From Lactobacillus sp. ESL0679 (GTDB taxonomy: Bacteria > Bacillota > Bacilli > Lactobacillales > Lactobacillaceae): a stretch of DNA of 64,000 nucleotides. How positions within the stretch are numbered: position 1 is the first letter of the stretch; each line of letters opens with the position of its first letter. The notes below the pieces were generated by a model that searched no databases, was not told where the DNA came from, and saw only the letters and a list, made by a program, of their open reading frames with translations. Positions 52,635 to 63,218 of the stretch are shown piece after piece. Made by a program: the position numbers and the translations under genes. Location of the stretch: NCBI RefSeq assembly GCF_029433515.1, contig NZ_JAQTIG010000001.1, forward strand, positions 62,001 through 126,000. Reading direction: 5' to 3'.

Positions 52635-53222
52635 TTATTGCTTTTCAACATTAATTGCCTCAACAAAGGTAAACTTACCATCTTCATAAGTAAACTTGAG
52701 AATGCAACAATTATGGAAGTTGGTTACTCGCTGCTTAATTTCATCATAAGGCAGCCATTTTTGTAAAAACATGAAGCATGCTCCACCATGACTAACTGCT
52801 AGAACGCGATGCGCATCTGGCTGCTCCATGATTGACGTTAGCGTGCTATTCATTCGCTCCTGTACTTCAATATCTGACTCGCCGCCAAATTGCAAAAAGA
52901 AGTCACCGTATGAATGCCGACTGCTGTCATCATGGGGATTAAGCTGCTCGCTTTGACCTTCAAAAACGCCAAAGTTCCATTCTTTCAAACCTTTTAATCT
53001 GGTATATGGCTGGTCCGTAATATTCTCCAATGTGTCACAAGCACGCTCCTGCGTTGATGAATAAGCGTGGTCAAAGGTAATCTGATGCGACTTAAAGTAC
53101 TGGCCGACTTCCTGTGCATCTTTAATTCCCTGATCGGTTAACGGCGAATCTGACCAACCCTGAATCCTGTGTAATTGGTTAAATAATGTCTGACTGTGCC
53201 GCATCAAATATAGTTCTTTCAT
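52635..53222 (-). CDS. Histidine phosphatase-family protein
   Basis: A 195-residue branch-1 histidine phosphatase-like protein: LYLMRHSQTLFNQLHRIQGWSDSPLT has RHS instead of the common RHG. The second histidine is in LAVSHGGACFMF, and FGVFEGQ stands at the middle. It overlaps the aldo-keto reductase gene by 4 bases. It is related to the 49717 protein. The substrate is unknown. Confidence 0.86.
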   Translation of the reverse strand: MKELYLMRHSQTLFNQLHRIQGWSDSPLTDQGIKDAQEVGQYFKSHQITFDHAYSSTQERACDTLENITDQPYTRLKGLKEWNFGVFEGQSEQLNPHDDSSRHSYGDFFLQFGGESDIEVQERMNSTLTSIMEQPDAHRVLAVSHGGACFMFLQKWLPYDEIKQRVTNFHNCCILKFTYEDGKFTFVEAINVEKQ

Positions 53223-54226
53223 TTTGAATCCTCATTTAATAATACTGTCCCTGCTGGTGGATTTTCATCGATGGCACCAACAATTCTATGTGGAAAATAT
53301 GGCTGCTCAATGTAAGCAATATCTTCATTAGTTAGTTTAACAGAAAGCGCATTTACTGCATCATCAAAATGGCTAATTTTTGTTGCACCGATAATTGGCG
53401 CTGTTACACCCTTAGACCATAACCACGCTAACGCAATCTGCGACATCTTCACCTGATATTTTTGTGCTAATTCGTTAACTCGCTTAGTAATCTGCATATC
53501 ATATTTCTTTGTATGGTCATACTTGCCTCGCGCTACTCGGTCAGTTTTACTGCGCAAGGTATCTGCATCCCAATTAGGACGAGCAAGTCGACCAGCAGCT
53601 AAGGGACTATATGGCATTAGAGTGACGCCCATTTGGCGACAAAGCGGGATCAATTCATGCTCATCTTCTCGATAAAGCAAATTATAGTGATTTTCCATTG
53701 CTGAAAATTGGGTCCAACCATGATCCCGCGCAGCTAGTTGCATATTATAAAACTGATAGGCATACATCGCTGAAGCACCAAGAGCCCTAACTTTTCCGGC
53801 TTTAACCAAATCGTTTAGAGCAGACATTGTCTCCTCAATCGGCGTATTATAATCAAACCGGTGAATTATATATAAATCCAAATAATCCGTTCCTAATCGC
53901 TCTAAAGTACCGTCAATTTCACGTTCAATTGCTTTACGTGATAGCCGGCCAGGATTGAAATAAACTTTAGAAGCAATCACTACCTTATCCCTAGTAGTGC
54001 AGTTTTTCAGTGCTTTTCCTAAATACTCCTCACCGGTACCTGCAGAATAACTGTTAGCTGTATCAAAAAAGTTAATTCCTAAATCTAATGCATGGGCGAC
54101 AATCTTCTCAGTATCACTTGGATTTAACGTCCAATCATGCATTGTCCCAGCTTGACCAAAACTCATGCCACCATCACATAATTTAGAAATTTTAATGGTC
54201 GTTTTACCTAAATTAGCATATTCCAT
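53219..54226 (-). CDS. Aldo-keto reductase
   Basis: A 335-residue (alpha/beta)8-barrel oxidoreductase. GINFFDTANSYSAGTGEEYLGKAL carries the catalytic D and Y; IASKVYF carries the lysine; YIIHRFD carries the histidine. The C-terminus has the NADP-binding QIALAWLWSKGVTAPIIGATK. It belongs to the YajO/AKR11-type group. It is followed by, and overlaps, the phosphatase gene. Confidence 0.92.
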   Translation of the reverse strand: MEYANLGKTTIKISKLCDGGMSFGQAGTMHDWTLNPSDTEKIVAHALDLGINFFDTANSYSAGTGEEYLGKALKNCTTRDKVVIASKVYFNPGRLSRKAIEREIDGTLERLGTDYLDLYIIHRFDYNTPIEETMSALNDLVKAGKVRALGASAMYAYQFYNMQLAARDHGWTQFSAMENHYNLLYREDEHELIPLCRQMGVTLMPYSPLAAGRLARPNWDADTLRSKTDRVARGKYDHTKKYDMQITKRVNELAQKYQVKMSQIALAWLWSKGVTAPIIGATKISHFDDAVNALSVKLTNEDIAYIEQPYFPHRIVGAIDENPPAGTVLLNEDSK

Positions 54227-54332
54227 AGCTGCTCTCCTTTGATTTTTTGTAATTATTATAATTATTCAGAGCAACTTATGTCTAATACTTATTTAACATA
54301 GAATATTATAACAATTAGGTATAGCTAGCACT

Positions 54333-55204
54333 TCACCATAAAAATCGGCCGATGGCTTGGTCAACCTTGGGATTTTCGTGAAGTTGACTGTGCTGCCCGC
54401 CAGCTCCCTTAACTTCAATTTCGCGATAGCTGCTTACTTTTCCGCGCAACAAATATCGCAGCGAACGAGCCGAAACAACGCTAACATCCCCATCAGAATT
54501 TGTACCATCGCCTTTATTGCCAAAAATATTTAAGACTTGCACACCACTAGGATAATTTTGCCGATATTTTAATAAATAACGGTACGATGCATTGAGATAT
54601 TTAGGACGGCCACTGGCTAACAAATAATTACGATTTATTTTGTCGTCCATCCCCACGATGCCATCAAAATGACCGCCAAGATTAACCTGTTTTTTTAACT
54701 TAGGCAATTTAAGATTACTGCCATACTTCATTTGATAAAACATTGTCGTTAGGTTGCCCATCGAATGTGCTACTGTATTGTAGTGCTTGATGCGGTATTT
54801 TTTCTGCAATAAGACGATAAGGTGGTAAAACATTCGCGCGTTAAGTAATAATTGCCATTTTTATTATCAGCAAACACCAACTGAATTATCGGGTGTACTG
54901 TGCCTTTTGGCCAAATTCCCCGCAGCACAATCGTACCATCACGCTTAACTTGGGCAGTCAGTACCTTGTGCGCATGATTATGCTGTTCAGCATACGCAAT
55001 CATACTGTCTGTCGATTTGCCACTGGCACCCCAGCCATGCAGATAAATCGTCGGCGTACTGTCTGAGCGATCCACCACTTGACCAACCTGACTAGTATTA
55101 GCCGAATAACTATTACGACTATTGACCACATGCCAACAGATGATACCGATACTAAGCAAAATAATTACACTTATTCCAAGCCAAAACCAATTTTTCTTTT
55201 TCAT
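54333..55204 (-). pseudogene. DUF915-type alpha/beta hydrolase, frameshifted
   Basis: Two frames overlap at 54770-54833. The first (MKKKNWFWLGISVIILLSIGI, then PTIYLHGWGASGKSTDSMIAYAEQ, ending ADNKNGNYYLTRE) has the signal helix and first half of a DUF915 hydrolase. The second (NARMFYHLIVLLQKKYRIKHYNTVAHSMGNLTTMFYQMKYG, ending GQHSQLHENPKVDQAIGRFLW) has the GHSMG-like nucleophile elbow VAHSMGN and the catalytic histidine. Joining them gives one gene of about 290 residues. One lost base near 54843-54850 explains the break, so it is a pseudogene or a sequencing error. It would be a secreted or membrane-anchored hydrolase. Confidence 0.75.
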
Positions 55205-55280
55205 TATTTTATTTTCCAAAAGTTTTATACTTATTCTAAAATTATTACCATAACTAACTTATTTCAATCAGAGGAAAGCA

Positions 55281-56159
55281 ATGGAGCTTAGAGTCTTACG
55301 CTATTTTTTAGCAGTCGTTAACGAACAAAATATCTCCCGTGCAGCAGCCAAGCTGCATATTTCACAGCCTACAATTTCACGGCAAATTCATGAACTTGAA
55401 CAAGAGCTCGGAGTCAGGTTATTTGAGCGTGGAACCAGAACCATCAGGCTGACAGCTGATGGCGAATATCTTGCTAACCAAGCTAGGCAAATTTTAACGT
55501 TAGCTGATAAAACAAAAACGAATATCGGTAAAAATGCCCAAATTAGCGGCAGTATTTTTATCGGTTGCTCGGAGGCACCAATGCTTAGCACAATAGCAGA
55601 TGCCATTAACCAATTGAAGCAGGTTGCGCCGAATGTCATTGTCAATTTACATAGTTGCGATGCTAGCGAGGTACAACGCAAAATGCAAAACGGAGTGTTT
55701 GATTTTGGTTTTGTTCTTGATCCTTTTAATAAAACCAATTATAACTTCTTAACACTTCCAGGGGTTACAAAATGGGGTCTATTAACCAGAAATGATTCAG
55801 TTTTAGCTACTAAAGCCAAAATCCAAGTTGCTGATTTAATCGGCAAACCAGTAATTCTGCCGCAACGTCACACCAGTCAGACACTGTTAACTAACTGGCT
55901 AGGTCAAAGTGACCTAAAATTTCAAACCGTTGCCAAATATAATTTGCTCAACAATGCGGCAATTTTGGCACAGCACGGTGTTGGTGATGTGCTTTGCCTT
56001 GACGGCATCATTAATTTAGCTCAAACCAACTTAATCTTTATTCCACTTGAACCAGAACTAAGCATTCATGCCAGTTTAATCTGGTCAAAAACTTCGGTCC
56101 TATCTCGAGCTGCCCAAATCTTTTTGAAACAATTAAAAAAGCTGCTAAATCAAGAATAG
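55281..56159 (+). CDS. LysR-family transcription regulator
   Basis: A 292-residue regulator. The helix-turn-helix is MELRVLRYFLAVVNEQNISRAAAKLHISQPTISRQIHELEQELGVRLFERG (residues 1-51). An effector-binding domain follows (ISGSIFIGCSEAPMLSTIAD and onward). AGAGGAAAG precedes the ATG. It is divergent from the broken hydrolase gene, which may have been its target, though this cannot be shown. Confidence 0.92.
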   Translation: MELRVLRYFLAVVNEQNISRAAAKLHISQPTISRQIHELEQELGVRLFERGTRTIRLTADGEYLANQARQILTLADKTKTNIGKNAQISGSIFIGCSEAPMLSTIADAINQLKQVAPNVIVNLHSCDASEVQRKMQNGVFDFGFVLDPFNKTNYNFLTLPGVTKWGLLTRNDSVLATKAKIQVADLIGKPVILPQRHTSQTLLTNWLGQSDLKFQTVAKYNLLNNAAILAQHGVGDVLCLDGIINLAQTNLIFIPLEPELSIHASLIWSKTSVLSRAAQIFLKQLKKLLNQE

Positions 56160-56255
56160 CAACCAGCAGTTGACGAAAATTAACCGTCAGTTTGTAGAAG
56201 GCAACTTTGCAATACGCTATACTTTAATCAATATTAAAATAACAGGAGGAAAGTT

Positions 56256-56654
56256 ATGAGCATTTTAAGTGAGCGACTGAGAGAGCAAAGAATTGCTAAT
56301 CACTGGTCACAAGAAAAATTAGCAACCAAAATGGAGGTTTCCAGACAATCTGTTTCCAAATGGGAGACTGGAGATGCAGTCCCTGATCTAGACAAATTAA
56401 AGCAGTTGAGCCAGTTGTATGCTGTATCAATTGATTATTTAGTTGGTAGTGAAAACCAAACGAATAATCAAGCTAAGCCTAAATACATAAATCTCAGGGA
56501 ACTACAAAAAATTTATTTTATGGTAGCAACTGTAATTTATTGTGGTGCCTCTCTATATGATAGTGACTTATGGGGCAGCCTTTGGGTTATTTATCTTGTC
56601 AGTGGCCTTGCTTTTGAAATTCATAAATTTTGTTTAATTAAATATCTTAACTAA
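56256..56654 (+). CDS. XRE-family regulator with membrane tail
   Basis: A 132-residue protein. Residues 1-60 are a Cro/CI helix-turn-helix (SERLREQRIANHWSQEKLATKMEVSRQSVSKWETGDAVPDLDKL). The tail has two hydrophobic segments (about residues 88-105 and 108-125). It resembles the larger protein at 25769-26377. AGGAGGA precedes the ATG. It is monocistronic; a terminator follows. Confidence 0.87.
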   Translation: MSILSERLREQRIANHWSQEKLATKMEVSRQSVSKWETGDAVPDLDKLKQLSQLYAVSIDYLVGSENQTNNQAKPKYINLRELQKIYFMVATVIYCGASLYDSDLWGSLWVIYLVSGLAFEIHKFCLIKYLN

Positions 56655-56692
56655 AAAGAACCTATTGATTTGATAATCAATAGGTTCTTTTT
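56653..56692. terminator. Bidirectional terminator
   Basis: AAAAAGAACCTATTGATT / AATCAATAGGTTCTTTTT hairpin with a short loop. It ends the XRE gene (+) and can end the GTPase gene (-). Confidence 0.88.
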
Positions 56693-58661
56693 AAGCATGA
56701 TAGCCACCAAATTTATACTTATTTTGATATGGCACATGGGCCCATTTAGGAACCTGGTCCCATGGCACTCTCGTAGCAATTTCATTTGGAACAAAAACGG
56801 AATCCGGAGTATTAGCTAAATCATGAGTTGGGGAATAATCATACTCTTCAATAATCTCGGCTGCATTTTGACAGGGATGATAGCAGCCGAATGTGCATTC
56901 CAAGCTGCCCTGACCATGAGTATAATTTCGTACTACTTTAGCATAATTTTGCATTTGCTTAACTGGCGCCGACCCAGTTAAAATCTCAACGTCACTATTA
57001 GTACCTAGTTCTGGCTCATTAAAGGTGCCCTTCATTTGCTGAATATCACTAATTGCCCGACCAATTTGCGCTGAAGCAATCTCTAAGCGAAAATTATACC
57101 ACGGCTCAAGTAATTGACACTTTCCCTTGGCTTTAAGCAGCATCAAGCCTTGACGTACAGCTCGCCACGTAGCCTTACGAAAGTCTCCGCCTTGCGTGTG
57201 CTTATAATTATAATGCCCACTAACAAAACGGATTCTCATATCAGTAATAGGGGCACCAATTAAGACACCCAAATGCTCTTTATTTCGCAAGTCAAACATC
57301 ACCTGCTTTTGCCAATTTGGAGCCAAAACTTCATTAGGACAATCATTGATAATGGTTAGGCCACTACCAGGCTTGGCTGGTTCAAGCACCACGTGAGTTT
57401 CTGCATAATGGCGCAGCGGTTCAAAATGCCCTGCGCCTTCAACCGAATCTGTGACAGTCTCCTTATATAAAATCTTTCCTGTACCAAATTCAATTTTAAG
57501 ATTATATCTTTCCTGCAACAATTGTTGCAAAACTTCCAGTTGAACTTCACCCATAATGCGCACACTAATATTTTGACCTTGCTCATTCCAAACAACGTGA
57601 AGCTGCGGATCTTCATCTTCCAGCTCCTTTAGAGCCGTTAAGCAAATATGCGGATCATTATCCTTAATATCAGCAACGTAGGTCAACACTGGCTGAACTT
57701 GTGAATCTTGACCGTTTTCTTCAACTCCCAACCCTTGTCCTTGATAAGTCTCACTTAAATTGGGAATAGTGCAAATTTGTCCTGCCGTAACTTCTTGCTT
57801 AGTAGTAAATTTGTCACCCTGATATATTCTTAATTGGTTAATTTTTTGATCAGTTAACAAAATTTGCTTTGGCTGTAGACTGCCGCTCATTACCCGCAGC
57901 CATGTTAAACGTTCACCTTTGGCATCATGGGAAATTTTGAATACTCGTGCACCAAAGTCTGAAGCACTCGACTCGTACTCCTTACTCCAAAAAGCAATTC
58001 CTGAAAGTAATTCTTTGATTCCCTGCAATTTTAATGCAGAACCAAAATAGCAAGGAAAAACTTGTCTTTTTTTAATCATCTGCCGAATAGTTACATCGCT
58101 AATAGTGCCTGCAGACAAATAATCAGTTAAAACATCATCATCTTGAACAGCAATTTGCTCCTGAGTCCCAGCAGGTAGCTGCTCGTTTTCTAATTCAAAA
58201 TCAACGCAGCCGGCTGCCAATTCTTTTTGCAGTTGAGCAACTATTGCTGCGGCTTGTGACTGGCTAGCATCCATTTTATTAATAAAAATAAAGGTTGGCA
58301 CTTGGTACTGCTGGAGCAATTGCCACAATTTTCTTGTTTGGCTTTGTACACCAGCAGTCGCGGAAATCACCAAAATCGCATAATCTAATACGCTTAGTAC
58401 ACCCTCTGTTTGTGCTAAAAAGTCAACGTGCCCCGGTGTATCAAGTAATGTTATCCTTAAATCTTGATATTCTAAGTTTGCCTGATGCGAAAAAATGGTA
58501 ATGCCGCGCTTTTTTTCTAACTGATCAGAATCTAAAAAGACATTACCATTATCAACACGCCCCAATTTTCTAATTGTTCCCGTTTGATAAAGCAGTGCTT
58601 CAGATAAAGTTGTCTTACCCGCATCAACATTTGCCAATATACCTGCAACTATCTGTTTCAT
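56691..58661 (-). CDS. TetM/TetB(P)-like ribosomal protection GTPase
   Basis: A 656-residue translational GTPase like EF-G and the tetracycline ribosomal-protection proteins. G1 is ANVDAGKTT (residues 10-18), G3 DTPGHVDF, G4 NKMD and G5 GSALKLQG. The LGxVDxGNxxxDSxxLEKKRGITI segment follows TetM closely. The C-terminus has SLECTFGCYHPCQNAAEIIEEYDY. It may release tetracycline from ribosomes or be a housekeeping paralogue; such genes occur chromosomally in susceptible lactobacilli. AAAAGGAAG precedes the ATG. No mobile-element sign surrounds it. Confidence 0.87.
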   Translation of the reverse strand: MKQIVAGILANVDAGKTTLSEALLYQTGTIRKLGRVDNGNVFLDSDQLEKKRGITIFSHQANLEYQDLRITLLDTPGHVDFLAQTEGVLSVLDYAILVISATAGVQSQTRKLWQLLQQYQVPTFIFINKMDASQSQAAAIVAQLQKELAAGCVDFELENEQLPAGTQEQIAVQDDDVLTDYLSAGTISDVTIRQMIKKRQVFPCYFGSALKLQGIKELLSGIAFWSKEYESSASDFGARVFKISHDAKGERLTWLRVMSGSLQPKQILLTDQKINQLRIYQGDKFTTKQEVTAGQICTIPNLSETYQGQGLGVEENGQDSQVQPVLTYVADIKDNDPHICLTALKELEDEDPQLHVVWNEQGQNISVRIMGEVQLEVLQQLLQERYNLKIEFGTGKILYKETVTDSVEGAGHFEPLRHYAETHVVLEPAKPGSGLTIINDCPNEVLAPNWQKQVMFDLRNKEHLGVLIGAPITDMRIRFVSGHYNYKHTQGGDFRKATWRAVRQGLMLLKAKGKCQLLEPWYNFRLEIASAQIGRAISDIQQMKGTFNEPELGTNSDVEILTGSAPVKQMQNYAKVVRNYTHGQGSLECTFGCYHPCQNAAEIIEEYDYSPTHDLANTPDSVFVPNEIATRVPWDQVPKWAHVPYQNKYKFGGYHA

Positions 58662-58769
58662 AATACTTCCTTTTTATAGCATCTTTACTTGCTTTTCCCT
58701 GTATAAACAAAAACCAAGTTAATTTTACTCTAACTTTTGTAAAGGTAACAGTGTGTTTTTAAGATAAAC

Positions 58770-58802
58770 AAAAAAAGATACCTCGATTGAGATATCTTTT
58801 TT
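58770..58802. terminator. Terminator after rpsI
   Basis: AAAGATA-T-CTC / GAG-G-TATCTTT hairpin, loop AATC, followed by T-runs on the minus strand. It ends the rplM-rpsI operon. The plus side has T-runs too. Confidence 0.85.
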
Positions 58803-58821
58803 AATAAACGTAAATCCAAAA

Positions 58822-59217
58822 TTAACGCTTTGAGAATTGTGAAGCTTTGCGGGCTTTCTTCAAACCTGGCTTCTTTCTTTCAACCATTCTAGGGTCACGA
58901 GTTAAGAAACCAGCCTTCTTCAAAGGACCACGGAAATCTGGGTCAACTTCAAGAAGAGCACGTGCAACACCAAGACGGATTGCACCAGCTTGACCTGAGA
59001 AGCCACCACCATTAACGTTAACCTTAACGTCGTATTGACCATCAGTTTCAGTCAAAGTCAATGGTTGCTTCAAATCCTTAACTAAGTTAGGGAATGGAAT
59101 ATATTGATCAACATCTTTGTTGTTAACAGTAATCTTACCAGTGCCTGGTACTAAACGTACACGCGCAACTGCGTCCTTACGACGACCAGTACCTGCATAT
59201 GCAACTTGTTGTGCCAT
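58822..59217 (-). CDS. rpsI: 30S ribosomal protein S9
   Basis: A 131-residue protein: [27 protein letters not shown] at the start and the basic tail [17 protein letters not shown] at the end. The tail reaches the P-site tRNA. It is 12 bases after rplM on the same strand. Confidence 0.98.
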   Translation of the reverse strand: MAQQVAYAGTGRRKDAVARVRLVPGTGKITVNNKDVDQYIPFPNLVKDLKQPLTLTETDGQYDVKVNVNGGGFSGQAGAIRLGVARALLEVDPDFRGPLKKAGFLTRDPRMVERKKPGLKKARKASQFSKR

Positions 59218-59229
59218 TTATTTAACCTC

Positions 59230-59673
59230 CTAGATTAATTTATTAATGTCTAATTCTTCAGGTTTTTGTGCTTCATGCTTGTGATCAGCATCAGCATAAA
59301 CATGCATCTTCATGAATTCTTGGTGACCAAGAGTGTTCTTTGGAAGCATACCCTTAACTGACAATTCAACTAATCTAACTGGGTTATTGGCAAGCAAATC
59401 ACCAGCTGGAACAGCCTTGATTCCGCCACGCCAACCAGAGTGGTGGTAATAAATCTTGTCAGTAGCCTTTTTACCAGTTAACTTAAGTTTAGCAGCGTTA
59501 ATAATAATAACGTTGTCACCAGTGTCAACATTTGGTGTGTATTGAGGCTTATTCTTACCTCTTAAAATAGTGGCTACTGCAGTAGACAGACGACCTAAAG
59601 ATACATCTGTTGCGTCAATAACATACCACTTACGTTCAATTTCATTAGGTTTTGCTAATTGTGTAGTACGCAA
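59230..59673 (-). CDS. rplM: 50S ribosomal protein L13
   Basis: A 147-residue protein starting [34 protein letters not shown]. The start is a TTG, eight bases after GGAGG, which matches the family N-terminus. [21 protein letters not shown] and [19 protein letters not shown] are typical of L13. It is transcribed with rpsI from the promoter at 59749-59777. Confidence 0.97.
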   Translation of the reverse strand: MRTTQLAKPNEIERKWYVIDATDVSLGRLSTAVATILRGKNKPQYTPNVDTGDNVIIINAAKLKLTGKKATDKIYYHHSGWRGGIKAVPAGDLLANNPVRLVELSVKGMLPKNTLGHQEFMKMHVYADADHKHEAQKPEELDINKLI

Positions 59674-59748
59674 TGTAAATTCCTCCGTTTATACGTTGTT
59701 TGAAAACAATAAGTTGCCGGGGCCTATCATGGACAAACATACTGTTCT

Positions 59749-59777
59749 AGAATACGTCCTTTTTATTAAATTGTCAA
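59749..59777 (-). promoter_or_regulatory. Promoter of rplM-rpsI
   Basis: The minus strand has TTGACA, a 17-base spacer and TATTCT, about 75 bases before the TTG start. The leader has TTGTTT/AAACAA and CCGG-type pairing. Firmicutes often have an L13 leader autoregulatory element here, but I cannot confirm its structure. Confidence 0.75.
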
Positions 59778-59779
59778 TA

Positions 59780-60565
59780 TTAATCAACGTCTTGCCGATA
59801 TTTTTTTGGTAAATCCTCATAAAAGACATGATAAAGAAACAATCCACTCGCCTGCGCCGTTTCTCTCACCTGTTCACGATCTTTTGCTTTTATTACCCGG
59901 GGAATATCATCGAGCGGTCGTTTACCATTACCGATTTCTAGCAGAGTAGCAACTAAAATTCGCACCATATTATATAAAAAACCCGAGCAAATAAAGTCAA
60001 AAACAATTTCGTTTGCTTCTTTATCCTGAACGATATTAACATAATACATCGTTCTTACTTTGTTTTTAATTTGACCGCCGCTAGCAGCAAAACTTGTAAA
60101 ATCATGGGTACCAATCAGGTCACGAGCAGCCAGCTGCATTTTTTTAATATCAACCGGATAGGGATAGTGTCCAGTGTAAAAACGCTTGAATGGATCAACA
60201 AAACGATCAAGGCTTGCCCGATACCGATACCATTTTCCTTTAGCGCTATACCGGACATGAAAGTGTTCATCAACGATTTCACACTCTTTAAAGACGATAT
60301 CTAAAGGCATGATTGAATTAAGCGCACAAATCATTCTTTCTGGGGGAATAGTATTTCCCAGGTAATCAAAGTGGATCACCTGACCTACGGCATGCACCCC
60401 AGCGTCGGTTCTCCCTGATCCTTCAACGATTATTTTTTTACCCTTAGTCATTTTAGTCAGTGCAGCTTCAATCGTTCCCTGAACAGTCCGTTGATGCGGC
60501 TGCGATTGAAAGCCATGAAATAAGTGGCCATCATACGCAAGTGTCATTTTATATCTTGTAATCAT
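59780..60565 (-). CDS. truA: tRNA pseudouridine synthase A
   Basis: A 261-residue enzyme that makes pseudouridine at tRNA positions 38-40. The catalytic aspartate is in GRTDAGVHA (residues 52-60). [17 protein letters not shown] and [22 protein letters not shown] follow in order. The ATG shares one base with the ecfT stop. It is the last gene of the ECF transporter operon. Confidence 0.95.
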   Translation of the reverse strand: MITRYKMTLAYDGHLFHGFQSQPHQRTVQGTIEAALTKMTKGKKIIVEGSGRTDAGVHAVGQVIHFDYLGNTIPPERMICALNSIMPLDIVFKECEIVDEHFHVRYSAKGKWYRYRASLDRFVDPFKRFYTGHYPYPVDIKKMQLAARDLIGTHDFTSFAASGGQIKNKVRTMYYVNIVQDKEANEIVFDFICSGFLYNMVRILVATLLEIGNGKRPLDDIPRVIKAKDREQVRETAQASGLFLYHVFYEDLPKKYRQDVD

Positions 60566-61362
60566 TAATGTGTCCTAAAAATCACTAACAGCGCAATTAA
60601 AATTGCAAAGTAACCTAAATCTAACAAATCAAACTTTGACCACTGCAATACGCGATAGCGTGTTCTCCCATTGTCATCACGATAACCGCGGGATTCCATC
60701 GCCGTTGACAAATCAACTGCAGTTTCTAAAGAATTGATAAATAAAGGAACTAGGAGTGGTGTAATTGCTTTAGCTCGCGTAATCAACCCACCATTATTAA
60801 AGTCAGCGCCACGTGACCGCTGCGCATTCATAATTTTAACAGTTTCATCAAATAAAGTTGGTACAAAGCGCAATGCAATCGACATAACCAATGCAATTTT
60901 ATCAACCGGAACCTTAATTAACTTAAGTGGCGTTAACAGCCATTCCATTGCATCCGCAATTTCAAGCGGCATTGTCGTTACCGTCATAACTGTTGAAATT
61001 AAAATAATAACTGTAAAACGAATGAAAATGTAAATTGCGTTTTCAATACCATAGCTAGTTACCGCAAAGATTGCCCACTGCCAATAGACTTTACCACCAA
61101 CAGTAAAAAACAGTTGCAACAGTGACGTAAAAAAGATTAGCCAAACTAATGGCCTAACGCCATCCCAAAATACTTTTGCTCTTAATCCAGTTGCTGCTAC
61201 CGCAATGAAACTAAACACGGTGACAATCGCATAAGTTAGCGGATTATTAGCTAAGAAAATAATTAAAATAAAAAAGATGGTTGCAAGTAATTTTCCCCGC
61301 GGATCCATCTTATAGACAAGTGAATTTCCCGGTACATATCGGCCAATTAAAATTTTACTCAC
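60565..61362 (-). CDS. ecfT: ECF transporter transmembrane protein EcfT
   Basis: A 265-residue membrane subunit of the energy-coupling-factor module for vitamin uptake. It has five to six helices. The two coupling motifs are QRSRGADF (about residue 175) and [15 protein letters not shown] (about residue 218). It links the two ATPases to substrate-specific S components encoded elsewhere. It starts 4 bases after ecfA2. Confidence 0.94.
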   Translation of the reverse strand: MSKILIGRYVPGNSLVYKMDPRGKLLATIFFILIIFLANNPLTYAIVTVFSFIAVAATGLRAKVFWDGVRPLVWLIFFTSLLQLFFTVGGKVYWQWAIFAVTSYGIENAIYIFIRFTVIILISTVMTVTTMPLEIADAMEWLLTPLKLIKVPVDKIALVMSIALRFVPTLFDETVKIMNAQRSRGADFNNGGLITRAKAITPLLVPLFINSLETAVDLSTAMESRGYRDDNGRTRYRVLQWSKFDLLDLGYFAILIALLVIFRTH

Positions 61363-61366
61363 AGAC

Positions 61367-62212
61367 TCACTCCTTTAAATTTTTTTCAATTACTTGAACT
61401 AGCGTTTCGGCTGTTAATGGTGGAGTTGAAAACTCAAAACCCGTTAATTTAGAAGCAAATAACGATGCCTGCGGTTCATCCAGATAATGCTGTTGCAGCC
61501 AAGAACGATCATTAAAAATCACTTGCGGCTTATCATGCTTAATCATTTGCCCATGTTCCATTACTAAAACATCATCAGCATAATTTGCCACATCATCCAT
61601 ATTATGGGTTACCAAAATAACCGTATGACCTGCTTTTTGATATTCCAAAAATAAATTCATCATTTGCTTACGTGCATGTGGATCAAGTCCCGCAGCAGGC
61701 TCATCAAGACACAAAATTTCCGGCTCATAAGCTAAGACACCTGCAATAGCCACTCTGCGCATTTGTCCACCAGAAAGCTCAAACGGTGACTTATCTGCAA
61801 TATCTTCTGGTAAGCCGACCTTTTTTAGCCAATTATGAGCAACTTTTTTTGCCTCTTCTTCACTATAGCCAAAATTTTTCGGACCAAAAGCAATATCATT
61901 TAGTACTGTACTTTCAAACAGCTGTGCTTCAGGAAACTGGAAAACTAAACTGACATGCCGCCTTAACTGCTTTAAATTTTTATTTGAAGTTTCTGGCGTA
62001 ATCGTTGTGCCAGCAATTTCAATTTGACCACTAGTTGGTTTTAAAAGCGCATTGAAATGCTGCATTAAAGTCGATTTACCACTACCAGTATGACCAATAA
62101 TTGCCGTAAAACTACCATCTTGAATTTCAAAGTTCACATTATCCAGACCCTTTTTTTCAAGTGGTGAATCTGGCGCGTAAATATAACTTACTTGTTTGAA
62201 TTTAATTGACAT
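61367..62212 (-). CDS. ecfA2: ECF transporter ATPase EcfA2
   Basis: A 281-residue ATPase. Walker A is GHTGSGKST, the signature [13 protein letters not shown] and Walker [15 protein letters not shown]. Its start lies inside the last 25 bases of ecfA1. The C-terminal 60 residues (about 220-281) match the ECF-specific tail. It forms a heterodimer with EcfA1. Confidence 0.94.
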   Translation of the reverse strand: MSIKFKQVSYIYAPDSPLEKKGLDNVNFEIQDGSFTAIIGHTGSGKSTLMQHFNALLKPTSGQIEIAGTTITPETSNKNLKQLRRHVSLVFQFPEAQLFESTVLNDIAFGPKNFGYSEEEAKKVAHNWLKKVGLPEDIADKSPFELSGGQMRRVAIAGVLAYEPEILCLDEPAAGLDPHARKQMMNLFLEYQKAGHTVILVTHNMDDVANYADDVLVMEHGQMIKHDKPQVIFNDRSWLQQHYLDEPQASLFASKLTGFEFSTPPLTAETLVQVIEKNLKE

Positions 62213-63039
62213 AAAAAATTAATCAACTCTTTTTCTGAATTTACAGTTTTAGGAATATTAATATTCCGTTCTAGCAGCATATCTTTAACTTGCTCAAAGA
62301 ATGGTACGTCTAGCCCCAATTTTTTAAGAAGTGTGGTTTGACTAAAAATTTCACTGCTAGAACCCTGGTCAATTAATTTTCCATCATTCATGACAATTAC
62401 CTGATCTGCTAAACTTGCCTCATCAATATCATGCGTAATTGAAATAACGGTTAAGCCATATTCCTTTTTCATTTGATGGACAATTTGCAAAATTTTATTA
62501 CGACCTTCAGGATCAAGCATTGAAGTTGCTTCATCCAAAATAATAATTTTCGGTTTGATTGCAATAATGCCAGCAATTGCTACACGCTGCTTTTGACCGC
62601 CTGAGAGACTAGATGGTTCAGAATTAGTATAATCAGCCATACCCACTGCATTAATTGCCTCAGGCACAATTTTAAGCATTTCTTCGCGGGGTACACCACG
62701 ATTTTCAAGTCCAAAAGCTACATCGTCTGCAACGGTTGCACCTACAAATTGATTATCAGGATTTTGAAAAACAATACCAACTTTATTTCGAATATCCCAT
62801 ACACTATCGTTATTAAGCTCGAAACCATCAACTTCAATACTAGCTTCTTCAGGATTATCAGGAACAAGCAAACCATTAATTAAACGAATAATTGTTGATT
62901 TGCCACTACCATTATGACCAATAATGGCTGTCCATGTTCCTCTTTTAATATTAAAACTAATATTATCAATAGCTGGCTGTTTTGTATCTGGATATGTGAA
63001 AGTTACATTTTTGATTTTTATAATATTCTCTGTTGCCAT
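62188..63039 (-). CDS. ecfA1: ECF transporter ATPase EcfA1
   Basis: A 283-residue ATPase. Walker A is GHNGSGKST, the signature [13 protein letters not shown] and Walker [18 protein letters not shown] precedes the ATG. It is first of the ecfA1-ecfA2-ecfT-truA run. The run is conserved after rplQ in Gram-positive bacteria. Confidence 0.94.
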   Translation of the reverse strand: MATENIIKIKNVTFTYPDTKQPAIDNISFNIKRGTWTAIIGHNGSGKSTIIRLINGLLVPDNPEEASIEVDGFELNNDSVWDIRNKVGIVFQNPDNQFVGATVADDVAFGLENRGVPREEMLKIVPEAINAVGMADYTNSEPSSLSGGQKQRVAIAGIIAIKPKIIILDEATSMLDPEGRNKILQIVHQMKKEYGLTVISITHDIDEASLADQVIVMNDGKLIDQGSSSEIFSQTTLLKKLGLDVPFFEQVKDMLLERNINIPKTVNSEKELINFLCQLNSNK

Positions 63040-63083
63040 TTTTTCTCCATCCTAAAAAGCCTAACATGATTATACCAAAAAAA

Positions 63084-63112
63084 AAGGCAAAAAAAATCAC
63101 CCATGAAGAGGG
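63084..63112 (-). terminator. Weak terminator candidate after rplQ
   Basis: A short, imperfect stem (ATCCC and GGGTGAT, two-base bulge) followed by eight T on the minus strand. The 179-base rplQ-ecfA1 gap shows nothing clearer, so read-through is possible. Confidence 0.35.
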
Positions 63113-63218
63113 ATAATTTATATTATCTAAGCTAGACTAAACTTTCGTCATCATCTTGGCGCTTATTCTCACTTTCATGGATAATTCTTAATAGCTATTA
63201 AGTTTTGACTATCTCAAA

